Shown here: positions 46,753-57,443 of the stretch, piece after piece
How the letters are laid out: each line of letters opens with the position of its first letter
Position numbering within the stretch: the first letter of the stretch is position 1
DNA from: Curvularia sp. ZM96
Taxonomy: Eukaryota > Ascomycota > Dothideomycetes > Pleosporales > Pleosporaceae
Assembly: GCA_022457065.1 (NCBI GenBank)
Contig: JAJGBQ010000008.1
Coordinates: 1,116,001 to 1,180,000, forward strand
DNA: 64,000 nucleotides
Direction of reading: 5' to 3'
Notes under the pieces: model-generated
Databases searched by the model: none
What the model was told of the DNA's origin: nothing
The model's input: only the letters and a program-made list of their open reading frames with translations
Translations under genes and position numbers: made by a program

Positions 46753-47592
46753 TTACAAGCCTTCGGAAAACCATTTCTCAGCTACATCAAGCCATACCAA
46801 GCAGTCCTCGCCCTTGAAGAACAGGCATTCTTCCAACGATTCTCGCAGCGTTAGTATGTCCAAACTCTCTTCCCACGGAGCAAGCCGAAAGTTGAGTGGT
46901 ATTCCATCTTCGGGGAGCATCGATCTGATTAGCGTCAAATCGAAATCCAACATAGGGCCCTGATCTCTGACAAGTCGCCCAAGTAGCTTGTGGCCACGTA
47001 TGGCAGCAGCATAAGCGAGCCCTAAGAGCAGAAATCCAGGACGTTGCTGGGTCCAGAAGGGATGGTGTAACTTAAGCGAGGCTTTTGGATGTTGCACACA
47101 AAATTGAGCCAGCGTGATGGGGCTACTGCCAAACTCTGACGGCTGGAAGGAGATGCAAGACCCACGAATCGAAAGGTTCAGATACTGTGCATAGTGTTGC
47201 TCCTTCACCCTGTTCACAAATACACGACACCGCTTACCAGCACTCATATCACAACTGTCCTCAAAAAGAATGTTGTTGTAGCGGAATTCGAGGCCATGTG
47301 CTTCTTGATAGCACTGCCTATTGAGGTACTGAATTTGATTGAATTCTAGCTCCTCAGGCTCAATGGCTGCTTTACCGGAGAAGGCTAAGAGACTGTTGCA
47401 CAGGTATTGGTTTAATGAAAGTAGATGGCTACGGAACGTGTTTACATGTGCATTATGCTTTTCGCGTGCGTAGATGCGGTCTACTCCGTCTGTCCCTGCA
47501 CGGTAAGTAAGACCCGATGGCGCCGTAAGCACATACGAATAGATCTGCTGCCGTAGTTCCGCCGGAAGCGCCGTCCATGGCGAGAAATTCAT
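46753..47592 (-). CDS. 2EXR/F-box-like protein, paralogue 2
   Basis: I take the ATG at 47592, which aligns the N-terminus (MNFSPWTALPAELRQQIY) with paralogue 1; 279 aa. An in-frame ATG at 47682 would add 30 residues with no counterpart. Shared blocks: SGLTYRAGTDGVDRIYARE, FNQIQYLNRQCYQEA, YNNILFEDS, LKLHHPFW, and the end VAEKWFSEGL. It is about 10 kb from paralogue 1 on the same strand, so an old segmental duplication is likely. Function unknown. Confidence 0.68.
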   Translation of the reverse strand: MNFSPWTALPAELRQQIYSYVLTAPSGLTYRAGTDGVDRIYAREKHNAHVNTFRSHLLSLNQYLCNSLLAFSGKAAIEPEELEFNQIQYLNRQCYQEAHGLEFRYNNILFEDSCDMSAGKRCRVFVNRVKEQHYAQYLNLSIRGSCISFQPSEFGSSPITLAQFCVQHPKASLKLHHPFWTQQRPGFLLLGLAYAAAIRGHKLLGRLVRDQGPMLDFDLTLIRSMLPEDGIPLNFRLAPWEESLDILTLRESLEECLFFKGEDCLVWLDVAEKWFSEGL

Positions 47593-48780
47593 GTCCTCTA
47601 TGTGCTTGTGCTTCACTGGGAGAGACGCTAGTTTTAAGTCGCCTAGAGACAATGTAAGCGTCATCGTATCAGTGAAAATCATTACTGCCCCCCTCACAAG
47701 CTAGACTTTGCGCTGAAAGCGCCGAACAGCCAAACATCTGATGAGCTTTGATTCCAACTGAAGCATCCCCACCATGCTTTACTTCGCACAAGTACAGCTA
47801 TGGTCGAACGACTTTTGACGGGAACTAAACGAACTGAATCTCAGATATCATTTCACAAAAGAATTGGATCAAACCCTAAGCAACTAACCAAAATGCAGTT
47901 TTTGTCGATTTTTGAATATATGATTTTATCCCAGACGTTGAAAATATGACAAAAGACGATTTCAACTCGATGTATGGTTCTGTTTTGGTTGGCGGCCAGC
48001 CTCAGCTCACTTTGTGTGATATTAGCGCATAATCAAAGTAGTGATGTTGGTGACGTTGAGCTTCAGCGCCTGAGTTGCGCAAAACATAGATCGGCCAAAC
48101 TTCCTCGCTATAGCTATTGCATGTTCAATGCACATTGTTTGAATCGTCAAATAATGATACTAGTCATGATATATGTGCAGCGCTCTCGGGCCTATCTTTA
48201 TCTAGGAAACATTTCCCAAGACAGTCATCTCTATTCGAAATAGATCCAGTACAATACGTTTGAGGTGCATGAGCCATGCATGCCGGTAACGATTAAGGAA
48301 TTGGAGTCAAACATCGACTCTAATAGATAATTATGGCTGGCAGATGTATGAAGAAAACAAAATCTATTAGCCCGCATAGCGACGCCTATATTATCCTAGG
48401 GCATCAGTCTATGTAGTTACGGCTGCGAAGAAATTAGTCACGTAACCAACATGGGCCTTTTCATAGGGCGTGTCAGCAGGCTCTAAATGTTTGTGTGAGC
48501 CACAAGTGCGCTTCTTGGAATATGTCACGTTTTAGCATGTGATGACTCGTCAGCCGCATAAGGAGAAAGTAATCGCCCCAGTTATGTTTCCTGCCAAAAG
48601 ACATGACTAAAGATCAGATACCTACTACCTAGATTATTCGCGACTGTTATCTCTTCGTAGAAGACTTCATCTAGTGCAAACCATAAGCCGTCCCGCTTTC
48701 TAGAAGGCCAAAAAAGGCTGGTTGTATTGGAAACCTCTGCAGCCCATCCGACATACAATCAGAAAGTCGCATCTGCAAGC
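47593..48780. other. Intergenic with a possible small secreted-protein gene
   Basis: Contains the candidate at 47974-48243 (listed separately) and the promoter of the MFS gene. Otherwise nothing recognised. Confidence 0.4.
47974..48243 (+). CDS. Candidate small secreted protein, 89 aa
   Basis: ATG-initiated frame. The first ~19 residues (MVLFWLAASLSSLCVILAH) have the shape of a signal peptide. The mature part holds a few cysteines (LSCAKHRSA, YSYCMFNAHCLN). The C-terminal third is hydrophobic, which is unusual for a secreted protein and may mean a missed intron. Size, Cys content and accessory location fit an effector-like gene, but chance is possible. Confidence 0.33.
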   Translation: MVLFWLAASLSSLCVILAHNQSSDVGDVELQRLSCAKHRSAKLPRYSYCMFNAHCLNRQIMILVMIYVQRSRAYLYLGNISQDSHLYSK

Positions 48781-50689
48781 ATGGCGGCGCCGGGAGTCAT
48801 GCTGCGGGCATCGCTGCTTAGTTTCATGTTCTTGGTTGCAATTGATGCTACCAGCATTGTTCTTTCTGTCTCTGTAAGTTCTCGCCTGTACCGCTAGCTA
48901 CACAGCCAGGTCTAAGCAGGTACCCGATAGACCATCACGGCAGATCTCGGAGGTAATGCCACCGAGAGCTTCTGGGTAGGAGCCTCGTACTTGCTTTCCA
49001 TGTGCTTGGCACAGCCTCTCGTTTCGCGGCTCACCGATATCTTCCTCTTTAAAAGCCTTGCTCTAGCATCTGTCATGACGCTGGGCATTGGATCCCTCCT
49101 GTGTGAGAGCACGAATGGGTTACCGCTACTACTAACAGGACGCACCGTTCAAGGCCTTGGCGCTGGAGGGCTCACAGTGCTCTCTTATGCTGTCAATGGC
49201 GACACGAACAAGACGAGTGTGCCTAAATCCCCGAGTGGGCTTAAGTTTTTAGCCGCAATTAGTATTTTTGTCGCCGCTGGCACCGTCTGCGGTCCTTTTA
49301 TTGGCGCTGCTCTGAGCAACAGCCATCAATGGGTAACAACTATTCCACTACTTGGATGACATTAGCTGACCACCGTACCAGCGCTGGATTTTCCGTCTAA
49401 ACATACCCATGTGCATCATACTTGGAGTGCTTGTGTACAACGATGGCGACGTCCCCGGCCGAAATACCTTGACTGCGGAACCCAGAGAGTCTACGGGCAA
49501 CAATAGGGATGTTCCCAACACTGATCTCCCTACCAAGAAACTTTCACACCTGGACTTTATTGGGATTGTACTCCTTTTCATGTCGGTTGCGCCTCTGCTC
49601 GTGGGCTTGAGCTTCGCCGGTAGCCTCTATCGATGGAATGAATGGCAAGTGATTGCACCGCTTGCTTCTGGAGGCGTCTTCCTTCTGATACTCATCATCA
49701 AGGAATTGTGGCCAGCCAGCATTCCATATCCGCTAAGAAGCAGGAATGCTTCCCAGAAACCTTTAATTGGTCTGGAGCTGCTCAAAGTAAAGCAAGGGAT
49801 CATCATATTTGGGGGTGCTGTTTGGCTGGGACTGCTTGTAAGTGTTTGTGCAGCTCCAGAGATGTGCTCTTTATCTAACACGGCGCAGATGTATGCGCTA
49901 CTTTTCTTCCTTCCAATCTACTACCGGGTCGTGAAGGAGCGATCTGCAATCGCTACGGCCATGTTTCTCTTGCCACAGACACTAATGATGGCTCCATGTG
50001 CAGGCGTCGTACTAGTAATTGTGCGGTTACTGCGACTGCATTATAGCTGCACGATTTTACTTGGTTGGTTCTGCACGGCGATTGGAATGGGCTTGCTAGC
50101 CTTACTCGGTGCAGAGAGGTCAGCCGCATCCGATGTGTCGCTGAACCTGCTCTCTGGATTTGGTATCGGTGTTCTTCTCCCAGCCCTAGCCTATAGCGCT
50201 CAAACCCTAGCATACAGCGCTCAAGAAGACGAAGAAGACGAGAAAGACACTACTGTGCGGGAAGCGACCATGCTTTTTATCTTCATGCGCTATCTGGGAA
50301 GCGCCTCAGGCTTGGTGATCGTCGGCCTTGTGTTCCAGCGTGTGTTGCGAAGTAACCTTGGATCGACCAAGTTCAGCAGTGAGGCTGACAACATGACCAA
50401 GTATGCCACCACACTCATGTACTCAATCCAAGAGATGTCAAGCCTTGAAGACAAGGAAATCTTGATTGGCGTCACTGAGAGAGCTCTGCGCACAGTATGG
50501 CTATCTTTGTCGCTCTTGTCCCTCGCGATGTTTCTGCTGAGCTGTGGGACGTTCGTCGCCCATAGAGAAGAGCAAGGGCCCGAGAGTCAAGTACGTAAAC
50601 CGAACATTGACAGCGTATCACAGCATTCTAAATTCAAAAGACTTGAATTGGAGCTAGATGAAAAGCCCCCTTTATCGACCAAGTCTTGA
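48781..50689 (+). CDS. MFS efflux transporter (DHA2 / 14-span type)
   Basis: Exons 48781-48873, 48931-49332, 49382-49837, 49889-50689; 583 aa. The short first exon encodes span 1 (FMFLVAIDATSIVLSVS). Exon 2 has TITADLGGNATESFWVGASY, the loop LVSRLTDIF, and motif C-like GRTVQGLGAGGLTVLSYAV. Later blocks: RWIFRLNIP, LDFIGIVLLFMSVAPLLVG, QMYALLFFLPIYYRV. The third intron (49838-49888) is 51 nt with GTAAGT, a CTAAC branch site and CAG. It has no stop and is in frame, so retention would add 17 residues that break the conserved span. Length and motif order fit drug:H+ antiporter-2 family exporters of toxins or xenobiotics. A direct repeat (LAYSAQ twice) lies in the last third. No biosynthetic genes are adjacent. 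Confidence 0.9.
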
Positions 50690-51122
50690 ATAAGGTAGAA
50701 CAAAATGGTTCGCCAAGGTTATAAGCCACTCGTGGGAGTGCGTGCCCCGGTTTGAGCGTTTGAGGGCAAAGTTGGTAGCTGGGACGCAAGGGAGGTAAAT
50801 TTGGTTTGGTTTACAATTTCAGCGCTAGATGCGCTGTTTCTGTCATCTGGGTTTTGTATCAGCGAGGTGGTCGCCAGTTGCTGTATTCGTTCTCTGGTAA
50901 ATCGTAAGGTATAAGCAAGTGTAACGCTTTGAGCAATGATATTATTTCTTCAGCTGCAACGTTAAGACAGTGTCTTCGAATGCAGAGGTGGGTATACACA
51001 CAAGCCCAGTAATTAAGTGCGCGCAAATGGTGGCGCTGTCTGCCCAACCGGAAAAACGCGATACCGAGGCTCCGGCCGTATTGTGCGGGTTCGTACTACA
51101 TGTTTCAACGCTTGCCGCTGTA

Positions 51123-51316
51123 CAGTCATTATCGATTGCGGATTCACCTCCGCACGCAGCATTGCAAAAGTCCAGTCATCATAAGATTGAGGATTGACCA
51201 ATCATATCGATTGTTCTGTAGCTGACTTCTCGCGCTAAGCTATGTATGGAAGGCGGGGCTGTTTGAAACCGCTGCGCAGCTGCGTGTAAGGGTGAGGACG
51301 CAATCGCTAACGACTG
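51123..51316 (+). mobile_element. TA-flanked MITE, copy C (194 bp)
   Basis: Flanking TA at 51121-51122 and 51317-51318. Left end CAGTCATTATCGATTGCGG, right end reversed CAGTCGTTAGCGATTGCG. Interior collinear with copy D. Confidence 0.85.
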
Positions 51317-52305
51317 TATCACTCTTCTTAGGCTTGTCGTCGGTGATCAACATGCTGACAGCCTTTGCGGTGGCGATGGTAGTCAAAGCGGTGGTCAGCA
51401 GCGTGATACTTTTCGAGACGTATTAGGGTTGGTTGTGTCGCCTGTTTAGGCTCACGCTTCGCTGATCTGACGCTTTTGTGCTTAGTCATTCGTATGACAT
51501 AATCTGCTATCCCAAAACGAAAGGGCTTACCGCCCGCCAAGACGCTGTTGCCTGATTGGTAGATGGGCTGACCGTGTCCAAGAGCAAAACATTTTGCTCA
51601 ATGGGGATGGCAAGGCTAGCGGCGCTATTGCAACCAAATCAGTTAGAGAAAAACAACAGCGGGTAAGCAATAAGTAAAATGTTAGAAGCGGCGGCCGTGA
51701 GCGATGTAGACGAGTGTCGACACATAATCTTTTGCTACGAAATGGCCGATAGATATGAAACGCTCACTGAGATCTCGGCATCGAATGATTCTGGCAATCC
51801 CATAATGTTGAGAGATAGAATGCTTGACTACAACTAGAACCGCATCTGGTTTCCCAGAAGATGGACAGCGCTTCGCATGATCTGAGTAGCTACGCAATGG
51901 AAGTCCTTCGTGGCCACGGCAGCAAAAGGCGCCCATTGTTTTCCGCAACAACGACACTTGAATCAACTCGGCAACCCACTCAGCTCCCATTACCACCACC
52001 GCTGCCTCGACTGCAACTACCAATCGTCTTGCCATGCACAATATGCGAGGTGGAGCCAGTCAGAAAACAAGCGAGGCCACTGCGAAGAATTGCCAAAAAT
52101 ACATCCCTTAGGTCAGGGACATAGGTATTACTAGCCAAGGCGAGTAATCCATTGCTTCTTTTGTTCTGTTCATTGTGTTCTTGCTAACTTTAAGATAGTC
52201 TCTCATTAGTATAAATCGTCATGCATGCTTATCATCGTAAATCGCGCCCTCGATATGTTATTCGTTAGACGATACCGGTTATGAATAATGTGAGCATGAA
52301 TTGTA

Positions 52306-52499
52306 CAGTGATTAGCGATTGCGGCTTCACCCCTGCAAGCAGCATTCTAAAAGTTTCGTCATCATGAGACTGAAGATTGGCCAATCATGTTGATTGCTCT
52401 GCAGCTGACTGCTCGCGCTAAGCTATGTACGGAAAGTGGGGCTATTTAAAATCGTTGCGCAGCTGCGTGTAAGGGTGAAGCCGCAATCGCTAATCACTG
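52306..52499 (+). mobile_element. TA-flanked MITE, copy D (194 bp, best preserved)
   Basis: Terminal inverted repeats of at least 27 bp match exactly, beginning CAGTGATTAGCGATTGCGG and running through CTTCACCC. Flanking TA at 52304-52305 and 52500-52501. No open frame inside. This copy best represents the family. Confidence 0.93.
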
Positions 52500-53089
52500 T
52501 ATAGCGAGCAAAATGCAGAAGGCGGTCGGGGAGCACGACCGCCTCGTGCTCAGGACACACATCGACTAGACTTGCTTGCCCTCTTGCGTCTGTGAGCAAC
52601 CATGATGTTTCTTCACGCTGTTGTGTGCGCTTATCGTAGCCTTTGAACAAAAACGTCGGAGACGGTCAGTGGAATTGGGAGTGAGACAAATCTTCATATA
52701 AATTATCTGATTGCTGTCTAAGTAGAGACCGCGTTTATCATAAGTGCTTGATGAACATGAAAATCACCCTTGTTTTGGCAACTCCGTTGGTTCAGAATCA
52801 CCTATGAGGCGCTACTATGATTAGAAGTGAGTGAAACTCAGCTTTGAGCTCTTGGAGAGGAGACTCAGGTAATATTCATATTGCAGTTGACTGGTCAGAG
52901 CACGGAAAAGCTGATCGCAACTCCTACCCTCTCACCATCGACTTCACTCTCACTTGTCGCTTGGCATTCTTCCAAGTGCATGGGGGTGAAGTTGGGTTTC
53001 AAATCACATATCCTTCCAGCGCGTCATACGCTTTACTCAAGTTGTCACTTGATCAGCACGGATACAGAACATTACAGACCCATATCAAG

Positions 53090-53785
53090 ATGGAGGTGGA
53101 GTAAGTACAGTATACAAATCGAAATCGAATCTTCACACCTAATGAACAAAGTACAAGCGATTTCATTATCACTTTGGCTCCTGGCGATGGCACGCAAACC
53201 CTTCAAGTCCATTCCAGTCTCCTCTTCAAGCACTCGAGGTTCTTCCAAAACGCAACGAAGAAAGAGTGGACCAACGGAGATGACTCAAAGAACATTTCAC
53301 TTTCTGAAGATTTGTTCGACACAGTTAAAGTTTTCACTGATTGGCTCTACTCCAAAAACATCGACGTTAAGCTCTATAAAGCTGGTGGTGACACGCGCGA
53401 AAAAAGAGCGGAAGAAGCGGAAAATGTATTCATTACGCTTGCAGAGGCATATGTGTTTGGGGAGAAATACCTTGCGGTAGGGTTCAAGAACGCTGTTATG
53501 CACGCTATCTTCGCGGCCATAAAGAGCTCCAGTTGGAATTTGGGACCAAACAGCGTCAAGATCATCTACGATGGCACTCCCTCGAATTCTCCACTTCGTC
53601 GTTTTTTAGCTGATAGGATTGCGTGTAAGGGACGGGATGACTTAGACAAGGGGGTGGGCTGGATGCAATTCCTCGGCGGATACCCGGAACAAGCTTTACG
53701 CGAGGCATTGATGAGGACACTACAGTTGCGCGGCCCAAACACCACATACGTTCTTGAACCTGAACTGTACCTTGAGGAAGAATAA
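53090..53785 (+). CDS. BTB/POZ domain protein
   Basis: A tiny first exon (53090-53100, ATG plus two and two-thirds codons) joins exon 2 (53152-53785) across a 51-nt GTAAGT...AAAG intron; 214 aa beginning MEVDTSDFIITLAPGDGTQT. BTB features: DTSDFIITL, the LQVHSSLLFKHSRFF block, then SLSEDLFDTVKVFTDWLYSK and a C-terminal LAEAYVFGEKYLAVGFKNAV helix pair. Fungal single-BTB proteins of this size are numerous, thought to mediate protein pairing or Cul3 binding; target unknown. A coding-like frame upstream (52844-53100) has no ATG, so I do not include it. Confidence 0.75.
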
Positions 53786-56765
53786 CTAGCTCTGCAATTC
53801 CATTGATCAGAACTCTTTAGGCTCACTAAGTGCTTAATGAGGGTCGTCGGCGGTACGAATTAGAGGTACCTCAGTCATTAAAAGCATATTTAATCGATCC
53901 TTTCACGAACATAGAGGTCTAGAGCCACAACTTCAGGTTCGTCCTGCCCAGTTCGATCACAGCCTTAGTTCATCATAACATACATGCTGATATCTTAGAC
54001 CAAAGAATGATATGATTGTAATTGTATAATGGTACCAAGGCTGTCTTTGCCGACCAAGAGATCATTGCCGTTACTTGAATGACGGATCTGCCGAAGTGGC
54101 CTTAGGGGCCGAATATGTTGGCGACAATAGTTTCGAGAAGTGCAAACGCTATACGGGATTACGACATCTCATCCCGTTCTGGCGTTTGTTAGCTGCGCTA
54201 TAGCGCCGCGGGAAGGGTTAGCCGCACCTTCGTTTGATCGCAATGTATGACTATGGCAAGGAGGGCTACGATGTTTGGAGCGCGCTCTCCGTAGCCATCT
54301 TCATCATCCACTGCAGGAACAACTGCGACCTTTCTCAGCTTCAGTTTCGAGGCTCAGCGATGTTCATTCGAATGCCGTCCCAATTCCAAAGCCGCCCTTG
54401 TGGCCAGATGCAACCCTAGTAACGACTGGGATCTATATAGGAAAAAGTATATCGAGGTCATCCACGACTGGCCATCCCATCACAGTCGGGTCGGTATAAG
54501 AAGACGGAGCTGGGTATAGCTCCATCACAGAGGCAGTTGTCAGCTTCGGGTTGGAAGAAGAGTTCACAGAACTCAATGGACAACAAGTCGCCTACGATCA
54601 AAAGATCGAACAAGCGGAAAGCGCGGTTACGAACCTGAAAGATCCTCAAAGCTTCTACCAACCTACGATTGGAAATTCAAACGGCGAGATCAAGATATAC
54701 TTGACATTTCAAGAGCAATCAGAAAGAAACGAAGTGGTATACGTACCTGCCAGCAGGCCATGTAAGCGCAAAAAGATTAACTCAGCACAACGAAGCAGAG
54801 GCTGCTGTCCAGGCGCTCAGGACCAGGGTTATCCATGTATTTATGATCAATTTCATCTTCAAACCAAGTGTCTTCTCTTTCGTGCAGCTGATCCTAGTTG
54901 TTTTGCCCGGACTCCGCCTTGATGAGGCGTGCATTGAGATCAGCCATCCGGGACATCTCTACCGCAAAGGCGCTGGATTACTCATGCAAGGTATTCATAT
55001 CGGCTGCGGAGGCCACGGAGGTGTTGAAGTTGTGATAGAAGCTAGCTATGTGGACTGCTCTCGTTGCCAACTGTATGAGCATGTTCTTGTGGAGGGTGCC
55101 TGTGACTAAGTTGCTGAACAGATCTCGGGGCTGGGGTCGGACGGTGGAGAGGTGTATGTGTAGGAGCACTTGAGTTAGGGGAGATGCAAGTGTAGAGATG
55201 ACAGATACTTGTGGGTGAGGGATATCCGGCGCACCAGAAACTCCTGGAAACTCCAGGACCAATCAGGGGCGCGGCAGTGTCGGATGCGTCGCAATGGCAT
55301 GGAGATAGTAGCGAGGCAAAACTCTTGAGAACCCCCGGGCCAATTGAAGACTTACAGCTAGCAGGCCGAAAACTTCCAAGTCAAAAACTTGACCGTGTAG
55401 TAACTTTGTTTCGAACGAGTAGTGAACCTGTCCTGGCAGCATAGCTGTGGAACACACTAAAATATTTAGTGCAGACATCTATTGGTTCAGAAGCTAGCGA
55501 AGGATCTTAGCTCTACGCTAGCCGAATCGTCTAGCTGACCCGGGGACTAGCGGACTCTAGCGTCACCAGCGATTGGTGGAGCTTCTGGCTCACACGCCAA
55601 CTGTTTTAGCTGGTACAGCTTGCCAGGGACCTGGTCAGGGGTGTAAGGATATTCACGTCACACATCACGAAATATGACAAGAACCATACCCAGAAACATC
55701 CTTGATTGTGCTACTAATGAACCATAGAAATCTGCCCCTCTCAGAGCCTTCTACCCACGTAAACAGACCCACCACGACTGAGAGGGGAACCTGCAATGCC
55801 CAAAGGCAGAACGGAACCGACGACTACACAGCCGGACTGCAGCCTAACGAAGTTCAAACTTGCGATGCCGCCCCATCACCAACACCAGGTTGCTCCCCCA
55901 TACGGGTAACGCCAACCGGCTGGAGTGGATCAGAAGACGACAGAGCGAAGAACAAACAACATACATAGTACCGCACCCTCACACAGACAGCCCAGACAGC
56001 CCCAAGACAAACGAAGTCGACTATGGCGCAGGTGCCAAAGGTTAGCTCACCATATACCTAGGGGTCAGGAGCCGGTGTGACCTTCTTGCGCGTACTGGAG
56101 CTACAGCCCCGCTACCTGGTGGTAAAAGCGACAGCGCACGCAGAGCGATGTCGCGTGCTTGACACGACTCGCCGCCTCGCTAGTATACACCCAGCACTCC
56201 TAGTCGTTTTCCTGACAACGCTTGGCACTGCTGTTCGCCAAAATGCTGCTCACCAGCTGTCGTCTCCAGTATGAGACCGCAATGGTCTCTCACTGCATTC
56301 TGCTCGGTGCACAGCCACTCACACTCCTCGCGGCTGGTATAATACCACCGCAGGTGATTCGCTGCTGGGTGTGGCCATTGAGCACGAATCTTCCTTTTTC
56401 AGTGGGAGGAAAGGAGCACGATAAGTTGGAGCGCCCTGCAGCATGTGTGCAGCGCCCTACACAGTCAGCAATAGTTTATGAGCATGAAATACTAGCACGA
56501 ATTACGGCGTAGGGGAGAGGGGAAGAGCGTCATCGTTATCTGACTAAGACGCCAGCTCAGCCACAACATCTTCCTCCTTTGCCTCTTCAAACCTCCGGAG
56601 CGGCGAAGACGGCGGCGACGGCCGTGCGCGGCACGGCCGTCGCCGGCTCGAAAAGAATAGGCACAGTGGGCCAATCTGACGAGGGAGAGGGAGCAGCACA
56701 AGTACGAGCACGAGCACAACAGCGGCAACGCCACTACTACATGCAGGAAGTAGAAGGAAATATAG
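53786..56765. other. Gene-poor interval
   Basis: About 3 kb without a firm gene. At 54551-54720 (plus) a frame reads like a coiled-coil fragment (YDQKIEQAESAVTNLKDPQS) with no start. A GC hairpin lies at 56613-56645. Otherwise nothing recognised. Confidence 0.35.
56613..56645. repeat. Perfect GC-rich hairpin
   Basis: Two 15-bp arms, CGGCGACGGCCGTGC and its exact reverse complement, flank a 3-bp GCG loop. It is far more GC-rich than its surroundings. Confidence 0.85.
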
Positions 56766-57443
56766 TTAGTCCCATAATGTAATTTTGCTCCATTGAAGAC
56801 GTGCAACACTTTTTGACACGTCTGGACGATCAATAGAAGTCCGTACTACTTGAGTCTGATGCACGCCGCTACCAACCTTCTGGAGATTACCCGACCGAAG
56901 GATCTCTTTCCCGCCTGGATCGTCAAGCACCGCGGAGCACCCGAATCATACAATGCTCTTACGAAGGACAGTGCGAAGTCCGCCAATTTGGATAAAGGTT
57001 TCGTATCCTGCGATAAGGTGGCATTCGTCAATCGCGGCTAGACCAATCTGCTTCAAAGCATCTCCAAACAACCGGCTTGACACCTGCTCTGGTCCAAGGA
57101 GAATGTGCGCGAACATATTGTTGCCTATCTGGTCTAGCAACTCCTTCTCTTCGTGCCTCGTCTCAACATTGAACAAGTATGGACGAGCTTCAGGGAATTT
57201 GGCAATGTCCCCTACCTGCTCGTCGCGAAGCTCGTTCAATGGTACAGGTTGGTTTGTTGTACCACTCCGAAACGACAACAGGTTTTTAAAACACGCTGAT
57301 ACAACATCCATTTGGAACTTCATAACTTTCTCATTGCGAGCGAGGTCAATGACCTTATACAGCTGGGTATACGGGGTGCTTTCGATGCTTTTAATGCGCC
57401 GATCCCAAATAGACTCACCGGGTATTGCTCTATTGTTTACCAT
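56766..57443 (-). pseudogene. RecQ-like DEAH helicase fragment with internal stop
   Basis: From an ATG at 57443 the frame runs 165 codons to a TGA at about 56946-56948, then continues in the same frame for about 60 codons to a TAA at 56766. Recognisable helicase blocks: FAHILLGPEQVSSRLFG, the motif II segment LAAIDECHLIAGYETF (DECH), then after the stop FGCSAVLDD (motif III-like) and RTSIDRPDVS. The TGA follows SIV, where RecQ-type proteins often have Trp, so TGG-to-TGA is likely. Walker A and the C-terminal helicase lobe are absent. It resembles RecQ helicases common near fungal chromosome ends; that origin is inference. Confidence 0.75.

Larger units (their letters stand above)
50690..53089. 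other. Intergenic with two MITEs and coding-like relics
   Basis: Holds MITE copies C and D. On the minus strand, fragments at 51328-51540 (KPFRFGIADYVIRMTKHKS), 51682-52041 (AVLVVVKHSISQHYGIARII) and 52510-52650 (VDVCPEHEAVVLPDRLLHFA) look coding but do not join into one model. They may be pieces of a gene broken by insertions. No supported gene. Confidence 0.4.

Noticed and set aside
52844..53100. N-terminal extension of the BTB protein
   Set aside because: The frame has no ATG until MEV at 53090, which itself gives a normal BTB N-terminus.
55702..56045. Retroelement gag-like frames
   Set aside because: Pro/Thr-rich composition only; no zinc knuckle, protease or reverse transcriptase motif nearby.
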